Assembly: GCA_035654835.1 (NCBI GenBank)
Contig: DASRVZ010000075.1
Span: 1-7,909 of the forward strand
Direction of reading: 5' to 3'
DNA from: UBA4719 sp035654835
Lineage (GTDB): Bacteria > Actinomycetota > Actinomycetes > Actinomycetales > Dermatophilaceae
DNA: 7,909 bases
In this document: piece after piece, positions 1-6,448 of the stretch
Layout: each line of letters opens with the position of its first letter
Numbering within the stretch: position 1 is the stretch's first letter
Program-made: the position numbers and the translations under genes
The notes under the pieces: generated by a model
The model's database searches: none
Told to the model about the DNA's origin: nothing
The model's input: only the letters and a program-made list of their open reading frames with translations

Positions 1-151
1 CCAACACTCGTACGCTCGGTAAACACCGGGGCCTCCCACACATGTAGGCACTGCCGAACAGGACCTCTGCTCGGTAACCCACGATCCTCTGTGTGAGTGA
101 GGTCCCGGCCCGCAACGAACGGGCACCTACATACCGTCTAACGAACCGTCG
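1..151. other. left-edge stretch with no recognised gene
   Basis: All three forward frames are closed by stops or lack a plausible start, and none encodes the missing N-terminal part of the acetyltransferase that follows. Visible structure is minor: the 9-mer GCTCGGTAA occurs twice (14-22 and 69-77), and a 5-bp stem GCCCG/CGGGC with a 7-base loop lies at 108-124. I see no tRNA, no clear promoter and no transposon end. It may be the far side of a deletion or insertion junction that removed the 5' part of the GNAT gene (inference). Confidence 0.5.
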
Positions 152-523
152 GTGTGTCGCTGGAGGCTAAGGCTCGAGGTCGACGAAACCGGGTCCAGGG
201 TCGCGGCGGCCCTCGATGAGACAGGTGAGATCATCGGGCTTGCCGCAGCCGTGGTCACTCGTGATCCGGACGCGCCAACAGCTTGGGAGCTCTACTCGAT
301 CAACGTCGTGGCACAGCAGCAGGGCAGCGGAGTGGCTGACGACCTGATGCAGGCGACGGCCGGCGACAGGGACATGACCGTGTGGGTCGTCTCGGATAAC
401 GCCAGGGCGCAACGGTTCTACGACCGACATGGCTTCAGGATCGAGGGAGCCACCAGGGTGCATGAGGTCACCGGGGCCTCCGAGATGCGAATGGTCCGTC
501 GGTCCCGAGCGACGGACCGCTAG
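152..523 (+). pseudogene. GNAT N-acetyltransferase, N-terminally truncated
   Basis: The 123 residues (GTG start) match the C-terminal two thirds of a GNAT acetyl-CoA-dependent N-acyltransferase. ELYSINV (46-52) runs into the acetyl-CoA pyrophosphate-binding loop QQQGSG (55-60). The strand VWVVSDNARAQRFYDRHGF (77-95) carries the N..A..FY..GF signature of motif B. Family members of this type are usually about 160-180 residues; the first strand and helices 1-2, which shape the substrate pocket, are absent. The frame stays open upstream only to a stop at 98-100 and has no better start or GNAT-like residues there. No ribosome-binding site is evident. It is most likely a gene remnant, though a short expressed protein cannot be excluded. 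The substrate cannot be predicted. The last codons contain an inverted repeat upstream of the MarR gene. Confidence 0.65.
493..518. promoter_or_regulatory. 26-bp inverted repeat upstream of the MarR gene
   Basis: GGTCCGTCG (493-501) and CGACGGACC (510-518) are perfect 9-bp inverted arms around an 8-base spacer. The repeat sits in the last codons of the GNAT remnant, just before its stop, and ends 15 bases before the MarR start. It could be a terminator-like hairpin for the upstream transcript without a U-tract, or an operator in the -35 region of the MarR promoter. Its half-sites do not resemble those of the icmA palindrome. Confidence 0.45.
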
Positions 524-526
524 CGT
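521..526 (+). promoter_or_regulatory. candidate -10 box for a leaderless MarR mRNA
   Basis: TAGCGT fits the actinobacterial TANNNT -10 consensus. It is followed by exactly 7 bases and then the GTG at 534, so a transcript would begin at or next to the start codon. No Shine-Dalgarno is present. No good -35 hexamer is seen; that position falls within the inverted repeat. Confidence 0.4.
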
Positions 527-533
527 GGCAGGC

Positions 534-1049
534 GTGGACAAGCTCGTTGCGCTCCCGTTTGACCCGATCCGCCGCGCGGCCGACCTCTGGAGCTCTCGTT
601 GGGGTGCACGCTCCCAGCCGGTCGCCATGGCTTCGGCAACCTCGATCATGCGCGTTCAGCAGCTGCTTCTCGGCGACTTCGACGCAGCGGTTGGTCGACA
701 CGGACTGACGTTCGCGCGATACGAGGCCCTGGTACTGCTGGCGTTCAGCCGCCAGGGGCGCCTACCGATGAGCAAGATCGGGCGACGGCTGATGGTCCAC
801 CCCACCAGCGTCACCAACATCATTCAGCGTTTGGCGACCCAGGGCCTGGTGGAGCGGACTCCCAACCCGGACGACGGGCGCGGAATGCTGGCGTCGATCA
901 CACCCCGCGGTCGTGAGGTGATGGAAGCGGCCACGGCGGATCTGTTGACCACCGGGTTCAGCCTGGGCGCGCTGACCGAAGCCGAGCACGGGCAGCTGTT
1001 CGCCCTGCTTCGCAAGATTCGCATCGCGGCGGGCGATTTCAGCGAGTGA
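534..1049 (+). CDS. MarR-family winged-helix transcriptional regulator
   Basis: The protein has 171 residues from the GTG at 534. This start was chosen because the conserved-looking N-terminus begins at VDKLVALPFDPI and a TANNNT box lies 7 bases upstream. The open frame continues back to 429, but that part only overlaps the GNAT remnant and reads as low-quality sequence. An N-terminal helix (31-57) should form the dimer interface. A winged helix-turn-helix spans about 60-126: LTFARYEALVLLAF, recognition helix HPTSVTNIIQRL (89-100), and wing NPDDGRGMLASITPRG (111-126). The DDGR wing motif is characteristic of MarR. It lies 81 bp upstream of icmA in the same direction, so it is the obvious candidate regulator of the mutase, possibly responding to an acyl-CoA or branched acid (inference). 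An alternative GTG at 525 would add three residues. Confidence 0.85.
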   Translation: MDKLVALPFDPIRRAADLWSSRWGARSQPVAMASATSIMRVQQLLLGDFDAAVGRHGLTFARYEALVLLAFSRQGRLPMSKIGRRLMVHPTSVTNIIQRLATQGLVERTPNPDDGRGMLASITPRGREVMEAATADLLTTGFSLGALTEAEHGQLFALLRKIRIAAGDFSE

Positions 1050-1054
1050 AACGG

Positions 1055-1077
1055 GACGTGGGGCCACCAGTCACGTC
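1055..1077. terminator. weak stem-loop after the MarR gene
   Basis: GACGTG (1055-1060) and CACGTC (1072-1077) can pair across an 11-base loop, starting 6 bases after the MarR stop codon. There is no U-tract and the stem is only 6-7 bp. It may be a weak terminator, part of the icmA regulatory region, or chance. Confidence 0.25.
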
Positions 1078-1094
1078 AGTCCTTGGGATGGGCC

Positions 1095-1130
1095 GTGACA
1101 TTTAGTAGGACGTCCTAGTAAATTGTCGCC
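1095..1130 (+). promoter_or_regulatory. icmA promoter, leaderless type
   Basis: GTGACA (1095-1100) differs from the TTGACA -35 consensus at one base. After an 18-bp spacer comes TAAATT (1119-1124), which fits TANNNT. Six bases (GTCGCC) then separate it from the ATG at 1131. This spacing puts the predicted transcription start at or next to the A of the start codon. No Shine-Dalgarno sequence is present upstream of icmA, which supports a leaderless mRNA. Confidence 0.6.
1101..1122. promoter_or_regulatory. 22-bp palindromic operator in the icmA promoter
   Basis: The half-sites TTTAGTAGGAC (1101-1111) and GTCCTAGTAAA (1112-1122) are inverted copies with 10 of 11 positions complementary; the exception is a G/G at the seventh position out from the centre. 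The core TAGGACGTCCTA is a perfect 12-bp palindrome. The site begins immediately after the -35 box, fills the spacer and overlaps the first four bases of the -10 box, the usual position for a repressor that blocks RNA polymerase. The size suits a MarR or TetR dimer. The MarR product encoded upstream is the nearest candidate, but this is inference. Confidence 0.65.
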
Positions 1131-2900
1131 ATGAACACGGAGACCACGGAGAGCATGCAGCCCACCGAACCCCGCAAGTCCGGCCAGTCGCGTTGGCAAC
1201 AGAGGTATGACGCCGCCCTTGCCAAGGGCTTCGTGCGCAAGGCGGACTTCACAACGCTGTCCGGGGCGCAGGTCGACCCCGTCTATGGACCTCCGGGCTC
1301 CGACGAAGAAGTGGCAGCGGCCGTCCCGGGTTTTGAACGGATCGGCTGGCCGGGGGAGTTCCCCTTCACGCGGGGGCTGCACGCCACCGGATACCGCGGT
1401 CGCCCGTGGACCATCCGGCAGTTTGCCGGCTTCGGCAACGCCGAGCAGACCAACGAGCGATACAAGATGATTCTGGCTCGTGGTGGCGGCGGCCTCAGCG
1501 TGGCCTTCGACATGCCCACCCTGATGGGCCGTGACTCCGACGAGTCCCTGAGCCTGGGCGAAGTGGGTCACTGCGGCGTTGCCATCGACTCGGCGGCCGA
1601 CATGGAGACCCTGTTCAAGGACATCCCGCTCGGCGGCGTCACGACGTCGATGACGATCAGCGGCCCGGCGGTCCCGGTGTTCTGCATGTACATCGTTGCG
1701 GCCGAACGACAGGGCGTCGATCCCGGACTCCTGAACGGCACGTTGCAGACGGACATCTTCAAGGAGTACATCGCCCAGAAGGAGTGGCTGTTCGAGCCCG
1801 AGCCCCATCTGCGTCTCATCGGCGACCTGATGGAGTACTGCACCACCAACATCCCGGCGTACAAGCCGTTGTCGGTCTCCGGCTACCACATCCGTGAGGC
1901 AGGATCGACCGCCGCACAGGAGCTCGCGTTCACCCTTGCCGACGGGTTCGGCTACGTGGAGCTGGGGCTGTCCCGTGGCATGGACGTCGACGTCTTCGCC
2001 CCCGGCCTCTCCTTCTTCTTCGACAGCCACCTGGACTTCTTCGAGGAGATCGCCAAGTTCCGTGCCGCCCGCAGGATCTGGGCGCGATGGATGCGTGACA
2101 CCTATCACGCCAAGACGGACAAGGCGCAGTGGCTGCGATTCCACACGCAGACCGCTGGTGTGTCGCTCACTGCCCAGCAGCCGATAAACAATGTCGTGCG
2201 CACTGCGGTGCAGGCGCTCGCTGCGGTCCTGGGTGGCACGAACTCCTTGCACACCAACGCTCTTGACGAGACGTTGGCCCTGCCGACCGAGCAGTCAGCC
2301 GAGGTCGCGCTCCGCACCCAGCAGGTGATCATGGAGGAGACCGGTGTCGTCAATGTCGCAGATCCTCTTGGCGGCTCTTGGTACGTCGAGGCACTCACCG
2401 ACCGGATCGAAGCCGAAGCGGAGCTGATCTTCGACAAGATCCGGGCGATGGGAGAGCTGGGTCGCAAACCGGGCCCGGACGGATCGATCGAACACCCAGT
2501 CGGCCCCATGACGTCCGGCATCCTTCGTGGCATCGAGGATGGCTGGTTCATGTCCGAGATCGCCGACGCCGCTTTCAACTATCAGATCGCTCTGGAGAAG
2601 GGCGAGAAGAAGGTGGTCGGTGTCAACTGCCACACCGAGTCCGTGAGCAGCGAGCTGGAGATCCTGCGGGTCAGCCACGAGGTCGAAGGGGAGCAGGTGT
2701 CGATGTTGGCCGCCCGCAAGGCTGCCCGCGACGAAGCCACGGTCACTGCCGCCGTCCGACACCTGGTGGAGGTCGCGGGGACGTCGCAGAACATGGTTCC
2801 GGCCATGCTGGATGCGGTCCGGGCGGAGGCCACGCTGGGCGAGATCTGCAATGCGTTGCGCGGCGTCTGGGGCGTCTACCGGGAGCCGGCACGGTTCTAG
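1131..2900 (+). CDS. icmA: isobutyryl-CoA mutase large subunit (B12-dependent acyl-CoA mutase)
   Basis: This 589-residue protein is the catalytic TIM-barrel subunit of a coenzyme-B12-dependent acyl-CoA mutase, catalysing the carbon-skeleton rearrangement between isobutyryl-CoA and n-butyryl-CoA. Family motifs are clear: RPWTIRQFAGF (91-101), the barrel segment GLSVAFDMPTLMGRDSD (121-137), and SGYHIREAG (250-258), whose H253 matches the catalytic His244 of Propionibacterium methylmalonyl-CoA mutase. F98 and Q216 replace Tyr89 and Arg207 of that enzyme. The F/Q pair is what isobutyryl-CoA mutases carry, and loss of the arginine removes the partner of the methylmalonyl carboxylate. The chain ends at YREPARF with no B12-binding DxHxxG domain, so a separate small subunit (IcmB) is needed; neither it nor a MeaB-type chaperone lies nearby. 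Family roles are valine and short-chain fatty-acid metabolism and supply of polyketide precursors. A related mutase with another branched substrate remains possible. Confidence 0.88.
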   Translation: MNTETTESMQPTEPRKSGQSRWQQRYDAALAKGFVRKADFTTLSGAQVDPVYGPPGSDEEVAAAVPGFERIGWPGEFPFTRGLHATGYRGRPWTIRQFAGFGNAEQTNERYKMILARGGGGLSVAFDMPTLMGRDSDESLSLGEVGHCGVAIDSAADMETLFKDIPLGGVTTSMTISGPAVPVFCMYIVAAERQGVDPGLLNGTLQTDIFKEYIAQKEWLFEPEPHLRLIGDLMEYCTTNIPAYKPLSVSGYHIREAGSTAAQELAFTLADGFGYVELGLSRGMDVDVFAPGLSFFFDSHLDFFEEIAKFRAARRIWARWMRDTYHAKTDKAQWLRFHTQTAGVSLTAQQPINNVVRTAVQALAAVLGGTNSLHTNALDETLALPTEQSAEVALRTQQVIMEETGVVNVADPLGGSWYVEALTDRIEAEAELIFDKIRAMGELGRKPGPDGSIEHPVGPMTSGILRGIEDGWFMSEIADAAFNYQIALEKGEKKVVGVNCHTESVSSELEILRVSHEVEGEQVSMLAARKAARDEATVTAAVRHLVEVAGTSQNMVPAMLDAVRAEATLGEICNALRGVWGVYREPARF

Positions 2901-2949
2901 ACTGGTCACAGCACCATCAACTCGACCACCGTCAACAGAAAGACTGCCC

Positions 2950-3603
2950 GTGCAAGCACCATCACGACGGGCTCTCGGCGCTGTCCTGGCTGTGCTGGGT
3001 CTCGCCCTGGCAGCTCTCGGAGCGTGGACAGCGCTCAAGCTTGGCCCTGCGGGTGAGGTGCATTTCAGCGCTACCTCGAAGGCGACCGGCGCCATCGTCG
3101 TCGAGCCGGGCATCCTCAACTCCCTCAACCTTCCGGTGCGGATCAAGGCGACCCGTGGCGATGGGGGGGCGGTGTGGATGGCTGCAGCTCCGTCCACTGA
3201 TGCCGGCGCGGTCCTGGCGAAGTCCGCGGTGTCCACGGTCAGCGGAGTGCACTTTCCGGCCGGTACCCTGGATCTTCGTGTCTCAGGGGCTGGTGCACTG
3301 CATGACATCAGCACCGCCGACATCTGGCGAGTCTCCAGCAAGGGCGCGGGTTCGGCGGAGCTCCTTGTCGGCCAGGGCAGGGGACCCGAGACAGCAGTGG
3401 TCACATCGGGTGATGCCACCGCCCTGACGAACGTCACAGTGACGTTGACCTGGGCGCAGAAACCCTGGTTCTTCGAGGCGCTCGCGATGGCCGTGATCGG
3501 TGCGATCGTCGCCGCGTTCGCGCTCATTGACGTGTCGAACAGCCGCCGCACGGCACGATGGGCCCATGCCGCTCGGACCCGAAGGTCACGGGTGAGGACA
3601 TGA
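2950..3603 (+). CDS. uncharacterised membrane protein, two TM helices flanking an external domain
   Basis: I do not recognise the family. From the GTG at 2950 the protein has 217 residues. A short basic N-terminus (R6, R7) leads into TM1 (about 8-28, rich in Ala, Leu and Val). Residues about 33-170 form a polar, beta-rich stretch with many Gly/Ser/Thr/Val and no Cys, predicted to lie outside the membrane. TM2 spans about 174-193 (FFEALAMAVIGAIVAAFALI), and a strongly basic tail (199-217, eight Arg) should be cytoplasmic under the positive-inside rule. The frame stays open further upstream inside icmA, but that part is a shadow; GTG 2950 gives a sensible membrane N-terminus, preceded by only a weak purine stretch AGAAAGA (2937-2943). 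The gene begins 49 bp after icmA and its stop overlaps the next start (ATGA), so it is translationally coupled to the lipoprotein gene. The two products probably act together at the cell surface (inference). Confidence 0.75.
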   Translation: MQAPSRRALGAVLAVLGLALAALGAWTALKLGPAGEVHFSATSKATGAIVVEPGILNSLNLPVRIKATRGDGGAVWMAAAPSTDAGAVLAKSAVSTVSGVHFPAGTLDLRVSGAGALHDISTADIWRVSSKGAGSAELLVGQGRGPETAVVTSGDATALTNVTVTLTWAQKPWFFEALAMAVIGAIVAAFALIDVSNSRRTARWAHAARTRRSRVRT

Positions 3604-4610
3604 CCCGCGTTGTCCGCGCCATTGCCTTGTCCATCGTCGCCGTTGTCGTCAGCTCGTCCGTCGCCGGATGTGGGGCGCCGCGCGCCGCGCTGGGCATCCA
3701 TGAGGCGCCCAAGGCGAACCCAGCCTTGGCGCCGCTGACCGTCGAACAGGCCGAACGCATCCTCACCAGGGACTTCGCTGCCGCCCAACAGGGGGCAACG
3801 ACCACCGGTGCAGCCGCCCAAGCGGCGCTCAGCACGGCATACGCGGATCAAGGGCTGCGGGCCGCGAAGGCGCGGCTCAGGCTCGCGGCGATCCAGCACT
3901 CGGCCGCAGACTCCCCCCTCCTGGCACCCGAAAAGCCACTGCTTCTGGCCGTCCCGAGAGGTTTTGGCTATCCCCGGGTCATGGTCGCCCAGACCGTGGC
4001 CGCGGAGGGAGACCTTCCCGTCCTGCACCTACTCCTGTCTCCCGATGCCTTGACGCCATACCGCATCACCGCGTCGGCGACGATGATGCCGGCATCCGCA
4101 GTCAAACCCTTCGATCCGTTGAACCAAGGTTCCCCGTTGGTGACCGACGGCAAGGGGCTCGCCGTGAGTGATACCGCGCTGCTGACGGCCTACGCCGGGG
4201 CGATGGCCTTTCCGGCCAAGCCCGTGACGGCGCCACCGTTCGCCGCGGATCCCTTCTCATCCCAGGTGCGCGTCCGAGCGGCGGCAGTCGCCAAATCGGT
4301 GGTTACCCAGGCGAAGTTCTCCCAGGTCCACAAAGTCGTTCCCAACTCGGTGTATGCCGTGCGGCAGGCCGACGGCGGCGCGCTGGTTTTCGGGGTCATC
4401 ATCCGTACGGACTCCTTCGCGGTGAAGTCTGGCCAGGCCATCAACACCGTTGCCAACAAAGCGTTTGTCCTGTTGAGTGGCAAGAAGAAGGTCACCAAGT
4501 CAGCCACGATCACTACCGTGGAGTTCGTCGTGTTCTCCGTGCCGCCCAAGACGGGCAAAGCCACCCTGATTGCGGCCTCCGAGCAGGTTGTCGCAGGGTC
4601 GGGCTCGTGA
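3600..4610 (+). CDS. predicted lipoprotein of unknown function
   Basis: The 336-residue protein starts at the ATG inside the ATGA overlap with the preceding gene. This start gives a textbook lipoprotein signal peptide: basic MTRVVR, a hydrophobic stretch 7-19, and the lipobox V21-A22-G23-C24, so the mature protein would be lipidated at C24 and anchored on the outer face of the membrane. A helical Ala/Gln-rich segment (about 46-100, beginning LTVEQAERIL) is followed by mixed alpha/beta sequence (112-205) and a beta-rich C-terminal part (250-328). No catalytic motif is visible and there is no other Cys in the mature chain. It faintly recalls actinobacterial lipoproteins of unknown function (DUF8094-like), but that is from memory and unconfirmed. 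An upstream in-frame ATG at 3558 would bury the signal peptide and is rejected. Coupling to the two-TM protein suggests a joint envelope role. Confidence 0.8.
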   Translation: MTRVVRAIALSIVAVVVSSSVAGCGAPRAALGIHEAPKANPALAPLTVEQAERILTRDFAAAQQGATTTGAAAQAALSTAYADQGLRAAKARLRLAAIQHSAADSPLLAPEKPLLLAVPRGFGYPRVMVAQTVAAEGDLPVLHLLLSPDALTPYRITASATMMPASAVKPFDPLNQGSPLVTDGKGLAVSDTALLTAYAGAMAFPAKPVTAPPFAADPFSSQVRVRAAAVAKSVVTQAKFSQVHKVVPNSVYAVRQADGGALVFGVIIRTDSFAVKSGQAINTVANKAFVLLSGKKKVTKSATITTVEFVVFSVPPKTGKATLIAASEQVVAGSGS

Positions 4611-4638
4611 TCGGGTCGATGTCAGGGACAATGAGCTC

Positions 4639-5547
4639 ATGACTTCACACCCCACCAGCTCGGCTTCGTTTCGTGGCGCCGTGGACCTGTCCACGCTCAG
4701 CCAGTCGACGCCCGCGCCCGGACCGGCAGCAGGCAACGGACTGGTTATCGAGGGCACAGACGGCGGCTTCCAGGCCATCGTCACGGGTACCCAGAAGGTT
4801 CCGGCGGTCGTGGTCCTGTGGTCGCAGCGGATGCCCGCCTCTGCGGACTTTGTCCAGGTGGTTACGTCCGTGGCGGCGTCCTACGAAGGGCGTTTCCAGG
4901 TCGTCTCGGTCGACGTCGACGTCAACCCTGGCCTGCTGCAGGCTTTCCAGGTCCAGTCCGTGCCCATGACCCTGGGGCTGGTGGCAGGTCAGCCGGTGCC
5001 GTTGTTCTTAGGTGCTCAGTCCGCGGAGCAGGTGCGCGTCTACGTGGACGAGCTGCTCAAGCTTGCGGCCGAGCACAATGTGACCGGCCGGGTTGCGCTC
5101 GAGGCGCCCGGTGAGGCCGAGGTGGAGCCTGAGCTACCACCCCTGCACCAAGAGGCGTTCGACGCGATCGAGCGCGACGACCTTGACGCCGCCGCTGCTG
5201 CCTATACCAAGGCGTTGGCGCTGAACCCGGCTGACGGTGATGCCGCGGTCGGCTTGGCCCAGGTCAAGCTGATGCAGCGCACCGCCGGGGTCGACCTCCA
5301 GGCGGCTCGAGCGGCGGCGGCAGAAGACCCCACCGATGTCGCAGCCCAGATGCTGATGGCCGACCTTGACGTCCTTGGTGGCCACGTCGAGGACGCCTTC
5401 GTTCGACTGATCGACACGGTCCGCGCGACCGAGGGCGATGAGCGTGACACCGTGCGTGAGCACCTGGTGGAGCTCTTCGCGGTGGTCGGCGCGCACGACG
5501 AGCGCGTTCTGAAGGCCCGTCGAGCGCTGATGAGCGCGTTGTTCTGA
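4639..5547 (+). CDS. thioredoxin-fold/TPR protein (YbbN-like), without redox cysteines
   Basis: The 302-residue protein has a thioredoxin-like domain at about 38-148 and a helical TPR-like region at about 170-300. The thioredoxin fold is clear from VPAVVVLWSQ (54-63), VVSVDVDVNPGLLQAFQVQ (88-106), the cis-proline site SVP (107-109) and the final helix VRVYVDELLKLA. The active-site CxxC is replaced by M65-P-A-S68, and the protein has no cysteine at all, so it cannot act as a thiol oxidoreductase. TPR-like helices include AFDAIERDDLDAAAAAYTKA (173-192) and LALNPADGDAAVGLAQVKL. E. coli YbbN (CnoX) is a chaperone-linked holdase; many actinobacterial homologues also lack the cysteines and probably serve as scaffolds. 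The ATG at 4639 was chosen because an in-frame start at 4570 lies inside the lipoprotein gene. GACAAT (4627-4632) ends 6 bases before it and AGGGA (4624-4628) could serve as a weak ribosome site. The 28-bp gap suggests cotranscription with the lipoprotein. Confidence 0.85.
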   Translation: MTSHPTSSASFRGAVDLSTLSQSTPAPGPAAGNGLVIEGTDGGFQAIVTGTQKVPAVVVLWSQRMPASADFVQVVTSVAASYEGRFQVVSVDVDVNPGLLQAFQVQSVPMTLGLVAGQPVPLFLGAQSAEQVRVYVDELLKLAAEHNVTGRVALEAPGEAEVEPELPPLHQEAFDAIERDDLDAAAAAYTKALALNPADGDAAVGLAQVKLMQRTAGVDLQAARAAAAEDPTDVAAQMLMADLDVLGGHVEDAFVRLIDTVRATEGDERDTVREHLVELFAVVGAHDERVLKARRALMSALF

Positions 5548-5590
5548 GGAACAGCCTGGCCCTCATCGCCGACGTGGACGTGACCTTCGC

Positions 5591-5619
5591 TTCACAAGGC
5601 TGATCGGCTGCGCAAAGAT
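5591..5619 (+). promoter_or_regulatory. weak candidate promoter before the esterase
   Basis: TTCACA (5591-5596), a 17-bp spacer and AAAGAT (5614-5619) are followed by 6 bases and the GTG start at 5626. The geometry matches a leaderless promoter, but the -10 box departs from TANNNT at its first base, so support is modest. Confidence 0.3.
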
Positions 5620-5625
5620 GATGGG

Positions 5626-6372
5626 GTGCAGGGCGAGCGTGTTGAGCTGAGCCTCCCCGGGTCCGACAGAGGACTGGGCGTGATTCGGCACGGCCACTAC
5701 GGCCGTCCGGTGCTGGTGTTCCCCAGTGAGGGAGGTCGTGCGGAGGACTTCGCTGACAACGGCATGATCACGGCCGTGCAATGGTTGGTCGACGAGGGGC
5801 GGGTGACGTTCTTCTGCGTGGACGCCATCGACGCGGGGGCACAGTCGGGGCGGTCTGTCTCGGTTGAGAAGAGTGCGCAGAAACACGCTCTCTACCAGGG
5901 CTGGCTCGAGCAGGCTGTGGTCCCCGCGATGTTCGAGATCCTCGGGGGGCACGAAGACATCATCACCCTGGGGGCATCGGTTGGCGCCTACCAAGCCATG
6001 CAGTTCGCCTTCCAGAGAGCAGATCTGGCCCCCTTGGCGATCGGGCTGTCGGGCAACTATGACGTGGGGACCTGGTACGCATGGGGCCAGCAGGGGGCTG
6101 GGACGTACTTCACCAACCCCACCGACTACGTTGCCAGTCTCCATGAAGACCACCTGGACTGGCTGCGCAGGCGCCTCTCGATCTTGCTCGTGTGCGGTCA
6201 GGGGGAGCAAGAAGCACATCCCACGGGGGCACTGCCGTCGACACGGAGGTTCGCAGAGTTGTTGAGTGGCAAAGGAATTGCGCACCAAGTGGACATCTGG
6301 GGTAATGACGTCAGTCATGACTGGCCGTGGTGGGGGCGTCAGCTGGCACATCACCTCCCTCGATTCTGCTGA
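5626..6372 (+). CDS. alpha/beta-hydrolase esterase (COG4947-like)
   Basis: The 248-residue protein resembles cytoplasmic putative esterases of the esterase-D/COG4947 type. An early strand PVLVFPSEGGRAEDFADNGM (28-47) precedes a hallmark strand FFCVDAIDA. The nucleophile elbow is G116-A-S118-V-G120. SGNYDVG (142-148) follows, and the end contains WGNDVSHDWPWW (225-236), where H231 is the probable catalytic histidine. The acid is uncertain; E194 or E196 in CGQGEQE is a candidate. No signal peptide is present, so the enzyme should act in the cytoplasm. The substrate is unknown. The start is GTG at 5626: nearby ATGs at 5618 and 5621 are out of frame. The gene has 78 bp before it and two hairpins after it, so it looks like a single-gene transcription unit. 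Confidence 0.8.
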   Translation: MQGERVELSLPGSDRGLGVIRHGHYGRPVLVFPSEGGRAEDFADNGMITAVQWLVDEGRVTFFCVDAIDAGAQSGRSVSVEKSAQKHALYQGWLEQAVVPAMFEILGGHEDIITLGASVGAYQAMQFAFQRADLAPLAIGLSGNYDVGTWYAWGQQGAGTYFTNPTDYVASLHEDHLDWLRRRLSILLVCGQGEQEAHPTGALPSTRRFAELLSGKGIAHQVDIWGNDVSHDWPWWGRQLAHHLPRFC

Positions 6373-6384
6373 AATCTGGATGAG

Positions 6385-6402
6385 CGGCAGGGGCAGCTGC
6401 CG
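6385..6402 (+). terminator. first hairpin after the esterase gene
   Basis: CGGCAG (6385-6390) and CTGCCG (6397-6402) form a 6-bp GC-rich stem around a 6-base loop, 13 bp after the esterase stop. It overlaps a 10-bp palindrome, GGCAGCTGCC (6392-6401), so alternative pairings exist. There is no U-tract, as is common in actinobacterial terminators. Confidence 0.4.
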
Positions 6403-6423
6403 TAACCGGGGTGCCCTCTGCGC

Positions 6424-6445
6424 CCGAGGCGAGACCTCGCCTCGG
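6424..6445 (+). terminator. strong GC hairpin between esterase and TfoX-like gene
   Basis: CCGAGGCGAG (6424-6433) and CTCGCCTCGG (6436-6445) are perfect 10-bp inverted arms separated by AC. With a realistic 4-base loop (GACC) a 9-bp stem remains. No U-tract follows. It probably ends the esterase transcript. It also occupies the -35 region of the next gene's candidate promoter, so it could instead be an operator. Confidence 0.6.
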
Positions 6446-6448
6446 CGC

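Noticed and set aside
429..533. Extended N-terminus of the MarR protein from an upstream ATG
   Set aside because: The added 35 residues overlap the GNAT remnant, are Pro/Arg-rich and unlike MarR N-termini. The GTG at 534 has a correctly spaced -10 box.
1071..2252. 393-codon open frame on the - strand
   Set aside because: It is a shadow of icmA, with low-complexity His/Arg/Gly-rich sequence and no recognisable domain.
1131..2900. Methylmalonyl-CoA mutase (mutB) annotation
   Set aside because: The Tyr and Arg that define methylmalonyl-CoA specificity are replaced by F98 and Q216, and the chain lacks the C-terminal B12 domain found in MutB.
2378..3427. 349-codon + strand frame spanning the end of icmA and the two-TM gene
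   Set aside because: It is an out-of-frame shadow: Arg/Gly/Pro-rich and overlapping two better-supported genes.
2295..4028. 577-codon open frame on the - strand
   Set aside because: It lies opposite icmA, the two-TM gene and the lipoprotein gene. Its product is Arg/Ala/Pro-rich with no domain, as expected from the antisense of GC-rich coding DNA. The + strand frames have clear motifs.
5563..6354. 263-codon open frame on the - strand
   Set aside because: It lies opposite the esterase gene, which has a clear GxSxG elbow and catalytic histidine motif; the antisense product has no domain.
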